Below are positions 10,204 through 14,395 of a stretch of 14,395 bases of DNA, piece after piece. A program made the position numbers and the translations under genes. Location of the stretch: assembly GCA_023436825.1 (NCBI GenBank), contig JAEZHS010000035.1, positions 1 to 14,395 on the forward strand, in the 5' to 3' direction. Numbering within the stretch: position 1 is the first letter of the stretch; the number at the start of each line of letters is the position of its first letter. This stretch comes from Pseudomonadota bacterium (GTDB lineage: Bacteria > Pseudomonadota > Alphaproteobacteria > Reyranellales > Reyranellaceae). The notes beneath the pieces were generated by a model, which saw nothing but the letters and a program-made list of their open reading frames with translations, ran no database searches and was not told the DNA's origin.

Positions 10204-13200
10204 ACCTGTCGGCGCCCTTCATCGCCCGGCCGGTCGCCACGACGCTCCTGACCATCGGCATCGCGCTGGCCGGCCTGGTCGCGTTCCTGAAGCTGCCGGT
10301 GTCGCCGCTGCCCAGGGTCGATTTCCCGACCATCCAGGTCATCGCCAGCCTGCCAGGCGCGTCGCCCGAGACCGTGGCCACCAGCCTGACCACGCCGCTT
10401 GAGCGGGCGCTGGGCGCCATCGCCGGCGTCACCGAGATCACCTCGATGAGCACGGTCGGCAATTCGCGCATCACCCTGCAGTTCGATCTGTCCAGGAGCA
10501 TCGACGGCGCGGCACGCGACGTGCAGGCGGCCATCAACGCCGCCCGCATGGAGATGCCGAGCGACCTGCCGACCAACCCGCAGTACCGCAAGATCAATCC
10601 GGCCGATGCGCCGGCCGTGGTGCTGGCGGTCACCTCGGACATCGTCGGCCAAGGCCGCCTGTTCGACGCGGCGTCGAACATCCTCCAGCAGAAGCTCAGC
10701 CAGGTGACCGGCGTCGGCCAGGTGGTGCTGGGCGGCAGCTCGTTGCCGGCGGTGCGCGTCGAGATCAATCCGACGGCGCTCAACAAGTATCAGATCGGCC
10801 TGGAGAGCGTGCGCGCCGCCCTTGCCGCCGCCAACGCCAACTCGCCCAAGGGCGCGCTCGAGGACGGCGAGCGGCGCTTCCAGATCTATTCCAACGACCA
10901 GGCGACCACGGCGGCCGAATATCGGCCGCTGATCATCGCCTGGCGCAACGGCGCCCCGGTCCGGCTGTCTGACGTCGCCGAGGTCATCGACGCCACCGAG
11001 AACATTCGCAACGAGGGCCAGGCCAACGGCAAGCGCTCGGTGCTGGTGATCATCTACCTGCAGCCCAACGCCAACGTCATCGAGACGGTCGACGAGATCC
11101 GGGGACTGCTGCCGCAATTGCAGGCGGCGTTGCCCAACGATGTCGAACTGCAGGTCGTCAGCGATCGCACCGTTACCATCCGAGCCTCGCTGACGGAGGT
11201 CGAGCATGCCCTGATCATCAGCATCATCCTGGTGGTGCTGGTGACCTTCGCCTTCCTGCGCTCGGCCAGGGCCGGTTTCGTGGCCGCGGTTGCCGTGCCG
11301 GTGTCGCTGGTCGCCACCTTCGGCGGCATGTACCTGCTGGGCTACAGCATCAACAACCTGTCGCTGATGGCCATGGCGATCGCCGCGGGCTTCGTGGTCG
11401 ACGACGCCATCATCGTGCTGGAGAACGTCTCGCGGCACATCGAGGCCGGCATGTCGCGCATCGATGCCGCCCTGCAGGGCGCGCGCGAGGTCGGCTTCAC
11501 CGTGGTGTCGATGAGCGTGTCGCTGATCGCGGTGTTCATTCCCATCCTGCTGATGCAGGGCATCGTCGGCCGCCTGTTCCGCGAGTTCGCCGTCACGCTG
11601 TCGATCGCCATCCTGATCTCGATGGTGGTCTCGCTCACCACCACGCCGATGATGTGTGCCTACGTTCTGCGGGCGCACGACAACACGCGGCCGCCGGGCC
11701 GCTTCTTCCGCTGGAGCGAGCAGGGCTTCGCCGCCCTGCAGCGCTGGTATGGCGGCAGCCTGCGCTTCGTGCTGCGCCATCCGCTGGCGACCATGCTGGT
11801 GTTCCTGGCGACGGTGATCCTGAACGTCGATCTCTACGTCACCATCCCGAAGGGCTTCTTCCCGCAGCAGGACACCGGCCGCATCGTCGGCGGCATCCGC
11901 GCCGACCAGAGCATCTCCTTCCAGGCGATGCGGCGGAAGTTCCGGCAGTTCATGGAGATCGTGCGCCAGGATCCGGCGATCGAAAACGTGGCGGGATTTA
12001 CCGGCGGCTTCTCGACCAACTCGGGCTTCATCTTCGCGACGCTGAAGCCGCTCAGCGAGCGCAAGATATCGGCCGACCAGGTGATTGCCCGCCTGCGCCC
12101 CAAGCTCGCCCAGGTGCCGGGCGCCAACCTGTTCATGGCGGCGGTGCAGGACATCCGGGTCGGCGGACGCCAGAGCAACGCCCAGTACCAGTTCACCCTG
12201 CAGGCCGATTCGCTGCCTGACCTCTACACCTGGGCGCCGAAGCTCACCGAGGCCCTGCGCCAGGACCAGTCGGTCATCACCGACGTCGATTCCGACCAGC
12301 AACAGCGCGGCCTGCAGGTCAACCTCACCATCGACCGCGACGCGGCGGCGCGGCTCGGCGTGTCGACGCGGTCGATCTCCTCGACCCTGTACGACGCCTT
12401 CGGCCAGCGCCAAGTCTCGACCATCTACAACGCGCTGAACCAGTACCACGTCGTCATGGAGGTGGCGCCCGAGTATTGGGCGAATCCCGAGCGGCTGAAG
12501 GACATCTATGTCAGCACCACGGGTGGCGCGATCAGTGGCGCCCAGGCGACAGCCGCGACCGTCTCGACCACGCCGCTGGCGGCGGGCGCCGTCGATCCGA
12601 CCGCGGCAGTGCGCAACCAGCGCACCAACCAGATCGCCGTAGCGGGCCGCGGCTCGGCCTCGACGGGGGCGGCCGTCAGCACCATGCCCGAGACGATGGT
12701 TCCGCTGTCGCAGCTCACGAGGTACGAGTTCAACACGACGCCGCTGGCCGTCAACCACCAGGGCCTGTTCGTCGCCAGCACGATCTCGTTCAATCTCGTG
12801 CCGGGCAAGACGCTGAGCGATGCGGTGTCCTACATCAACGCCACCATGCACGAGGTCGGCATGCCGGCGACCATCCACGGCTCGTTTCAGGGCACCGCGC
12901 GCGCCTTCCAGCAGAATTTGAGCAGCCAGCTCCTGCTGGTGCTGGCGGCGCTGGCCGCCGTCTATATCGTGCTCGGCATCCTCTACGAGAGCTATATCCA
13001 CCCGATCACGATCCTGTCGACCCTGCCGTCGGCCGGCATCGGCGCGCTGCTGGCCCTCAAGATCACCAACGTGGAATTCAGCATCATCGCCATGATCGGC
13101 GTGCTGCTCCTGATCGGCATCGTCAAGAAGAACGCGATCATGATGATCGACGTGGCGCTGGATCGCGAACGCAGCGAAGGGCTCGACCCCGCCGAGGCGA

Positions 13201-13478
13201 TCCATCAGGCGGCCGTGCTGCGCTTCCGTCCCATCCTGATGACGACGATGGCCGCGATGCTGGGCGCCCTGCCGCTCGCCATCGGCTTCGGCGACGGCGC
13301 GGAGTTGCGCCAGCCGCTCGGCATCTCGATCATCGGCGGCCTGTTCGTCAGCCAGATCCTGACGCTCTATACGACGCCGGTGATCTACCTCTATCTCGAC
13401 CGCTTCCGGAAGCGCGACCGTGATCGCCCCAGCCGCGTCGCCCGTGCTATGGGAACACCGGGTCCGGCAACTGCATGA
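10200..13478 (+). CDS. mdtC: RND efflux pump subunit, MdtC type
   Basis: This 1092-residue partner of MdtB shows MdtC hallmarks: [50 protein letters not shown] and [16 protein letters not shown]. The ATG overlaps the mdtB stop in an ATGA, so the two are translationally coupled and likely made in step. Proton-relay residues are kept: D401-D402 in [12 protein letters not shown], and K976/K977 in GIVKKNA. So both subunits appear able to translocate protons. The protein is longer than E. coli MdtC (1025 residues) mainly because of an Ala/Thr/Ser/Gly-rich insert of about 53 residues near 779-831. It lies between GGAI and MVPLS, by analogy with AcrB at the edge of the docking and porter subdomains. 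Exporter substrates cannot be read from the sequence; bile salts, novobiocin and similar compounds are known for E. coli MdtABC. Confidence 0.96.
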   Translation: MNLSAPFIARPVATTLLTIGIALAGLVAFLKLPVSPLPRVDFPTIQVIASLPGASPETVATSLTTPLERALGAIAGVTEITSMSTVGNSRITLQFDLSRSIDGAARDVQAAINAARMEMPSDLPTNPQYRKINPADAPAVVLAVTSDIVGQGRLFDAASNILQQKLSQVTGVGQVVLGGSSLPAVRVEINPTALNKYQIGLESVRAALAAANANSPKGALEDGERRFQIYSNDQATTAAEYRPLIIAWRNGAPVRLSDVAEVIDATENIRNEGQANGKRSVLVIIYLQPNANVIETVDEIRGLLPQLQAALPNDVELQVVSDRTVTIRASLTEVEHALIISIILVVLVTFAFLRSARAGFVAAVAVPVSLVATFGGMYLLGYSINNLSLMAMAIAAGFVVDDAIIVLENVSRHIEAGMSRIDAALQGAREVGFTVVSMSVSLIAVFIPILLMQGIVGRLFREFAVTLSIAILISMVVSLTTTPMMCAYVLRAHDNTRPPGRFFRWSEQGFAALQRWYGGSLRFVLRHPLATMLVFLATVILNVDLYVTIPKGFFPQQDTGRIVGGIRADQSISFQAMRRKFRQFMEIVRQDPAIENVAGFTGGFSTNSGFIFATLKPLSERKISADQVIARLRPKLAQVPGANLFMAAVQDIRVGGRQSNAQYQFTLQADSLPDLYTWAPKLTEALRQDQSVITDVDSDQQQRGLQVNLTIDRDAAARLGVSTRSISSTLYDAFGQRQVSTIYNALNQYHVVMEVAPEYWANPERLKDIYVSTTGGAISGAQATAATVSTTPLAAGAVDPTAAVRNQRTNQIAVAGRGSASTGAAVSTMPETMVPLSQLTRYEFNTTPLAVNHQGLFVASTISFNLVPGKTLSDAVSYINATMHEVGMPATIHGSFQGTARAFQQNLSSQLLLVLAALAAVYIVLGILYESYIHPITILSTLPSAGIGALLALKITNVEFSIIAMIGVLLLIGIVKKNAIMMIDVALDRERSEGLDPAEAIHQAAVLRFRPILMTTMAAMLGALPLAIGFGDGAELRQPLGISIIGGLFVSQILTLYTTPVIYLYLDRFRKRDRDRPSRVARAMGTPGPATA

Positions 13479-14395
13479 TCTCATCGCGTTACGTTCTGGC
13501 GTTCTCCGCAGGCCTTGCGGCCAGCGGCTGCACGGTCGGCCCCGACTACAAGAGGCCGCCGCCGGCCGATCCGCCGTCGCTTGCTTTCAAGGAGACGACG
13601 GGGCCGGTGGTGGGCGCCGCGGCGAACTTCCAGCCCGCGATGCCGCGCGATGCCATCGATCGCGGCCCGTGGTGGGGGATGTACGCCGATCCGACGCTCG
13701 ACCGGCTGGCGGCGCAGATCGACATCTCCAACCAGACCCTGATGCAGGCCGAGGCGGCCTACCGCCAGGCGCGCGCGCTGGTGCGGCAGGACGCGTCCGG
13801 TCTCTATCCCACGGTCAGCGGCAGCGGCGGCTATACCCAGAGCGGCAGCGGCTCGGGCTCGAGCCGCGCAATCCAGGGCACCGTGGTCAACGCCAGCTCG
13901 GGCAGCGTCGGCCAGTTCAGCGCGGGTCCATCGTTCAGCTGGGAAATCGACCTGTGGGGCCGCATCCGTCGCCAGGTCGAGAGCGATTCGGCAGCGGCCC
14001 AGGCCTCTGCGGCGGACCTCGCCAATGCGCGCCTGTCGGCGCAGGCCAACATGGCGATCAACTACTTCTCCATGCGCATTTCCGAGCAGCGCATGAGGGT
14101 CTACCAGGCGTCGGTGGCGGCCTATACGCGCTCGGTCGAGATCGTGCAGAACCAGCTCGACGCCGGCATCGTGAGCCGCGTCGACCTCGCCCAGGCGCAG
14201 ACCCAGCTCGAGCAGACGCGCGCCCAGCTGGTCGCCGAGAACATCACCCGCGCCACCTTCGAGCATGCCGTCGCGGTGCTGGCCGGCAAGGCGCCGTCCG
14301 AGCTCAGGGTCGAGCCCGGCCCGTTGCCGCCGGAGATCCCGACCGTCGAGCCCGGCGTGCCCTCGACCCTGCTCGAGCGGCGGCCCGACATCGCC
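13475..14395 (+). CDS. Outer-membrane efflux lipoprotein, NodT/OprM family (3' end outside window)
   Basis: The ATG lies in an ATGA overlap with the mdtC stop. 307 codons remain open to the window edge; the family is usually about 450-500 residues, so roughly a third is missing. The N-terminus [19 protein letters not shown] is a lipoprotein signal with the lipid-bearing cysteine at residue 19. Residue +2 is threonine, not aspartate, consistent with outer-membrane sorting. Family motifs follow: VGPDYKRP, a PWW...DPTLD segment, FSWEIDLWGRIRR at residues 153-165, QLDAGIVSRVDLAQAQTQLE, and LLERRPDIA at the window end. This trimeric TolC-like channel would complete the exporter begun by mdtABC. 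The order matches MuxABC-OpmB of Pseudomonas. Confidence 0.95.
   Translation, partial: MISSRYVLAFSAGLAASGCTVGPDYKRPPPADPPSLAFKETTGPVVGAAANFQPAMPRDAIDRGPWWGMYADPTLDRLAAQIDISNQTLMQAEAAYRQARALVRQDASGLYPTVSGSGGYTQSGSGSGSSRAIQGTVVNASSGSVGQFSAGPSFSWEIDLWGRIRRQVESDSAAAQASAADLANARLSAQANMAINYFSMRISEQRMRVYQASVAAYTRSVEIVQNQLDAGIVSRVDLAQAQTQLEQTRAQLVAENITRATFEHAVAVLAGKAPSELRVEPGPLPPEIPTVEPGVPSTLLERRPDIA

Noticed and set aside
10077..13484. Frame of more than 1100 codons on the minus strand opposite mdtC
   Set aside because: It is the same kind of shadow. The plus-strand frame matches MdtC throughout, so the antisense frame is a by-product of third-position GC bias.

Overview
The window looks like chromosomal DNA from a GC-rich alphaproteobacterium. 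This rests on the high-GC codon use, a thiC gene led by a THI-box riboswitch, an interspersed palindromic element of a style common in alphaproteobacterial intergenic DNA, and an RND efflux operon. There is no rRNA or other marker that would fix the genus. I see no tRNA, CRISPR array, insertion sequence or phage gene.

Left end (1-2122): a very AT-rich tract is followed by a strong intrinsic terminator. That terminator closes a leftward gene for an exported, glycine-rich beta-helix protein. The protein resembles only the beginning of an autotransporter passenger. It faces a rightward AraC-family (PchR-like) regulator. On each side of the regulator gene there is a short leftward reading frame ending in Arg-Leu-Ser-Phe-stop, inside a 17-bp near-repeat. 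These may be remnants of outer-membrane-protein C-termini, or regulator sites.

Middle (2164-5503): a TPP riboswitch precedes thiC, the HMP-phosphate synthase of thiamin synthesis. The leader shows two mutually exclusive pairings that would expose or hide the thiC Shine-Dalgarno sequence, so a complete translational switch can be read from the sequence. A 125-bp head-to-head palindromic (REPIN-like) element begins 8 bp after thiC. It runs straight into a porin-like reading frame that has lost its signal peptide and first strands. The element therefore probably replaced the 5' end of a porin gene.

Right end (5504-14395): a tightly packed efflux operon encodes a periplasmic adaptor (MdtA type), two different RND pump subunits (MdtB and MdtC types) and an outer-membrane lipoprotein channel that runs off the window. 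The gap is 13 bp between mdtA and mdtB, and there are 4-bp ATGA overlaps at the next two junctions. The order matches MdtABC plus a TolC/OprM-type partner, as in Pseudomonas MuxABC-OpmB. Together these proteins would form one proton-driven tripartite exporter. MdtC carries an unusual periplasmic insert of about 53 residues. mdtB and mdtC share 50-bp and 42-bp stretches of perfect identity, which may reflect gene conversion.

I did not find a wholly new system. The points most worth following are the readable riboswitch mechanism, the palindromic element that beheads a porin, the MdtC insert, and the paired repeats around the regulator gene.
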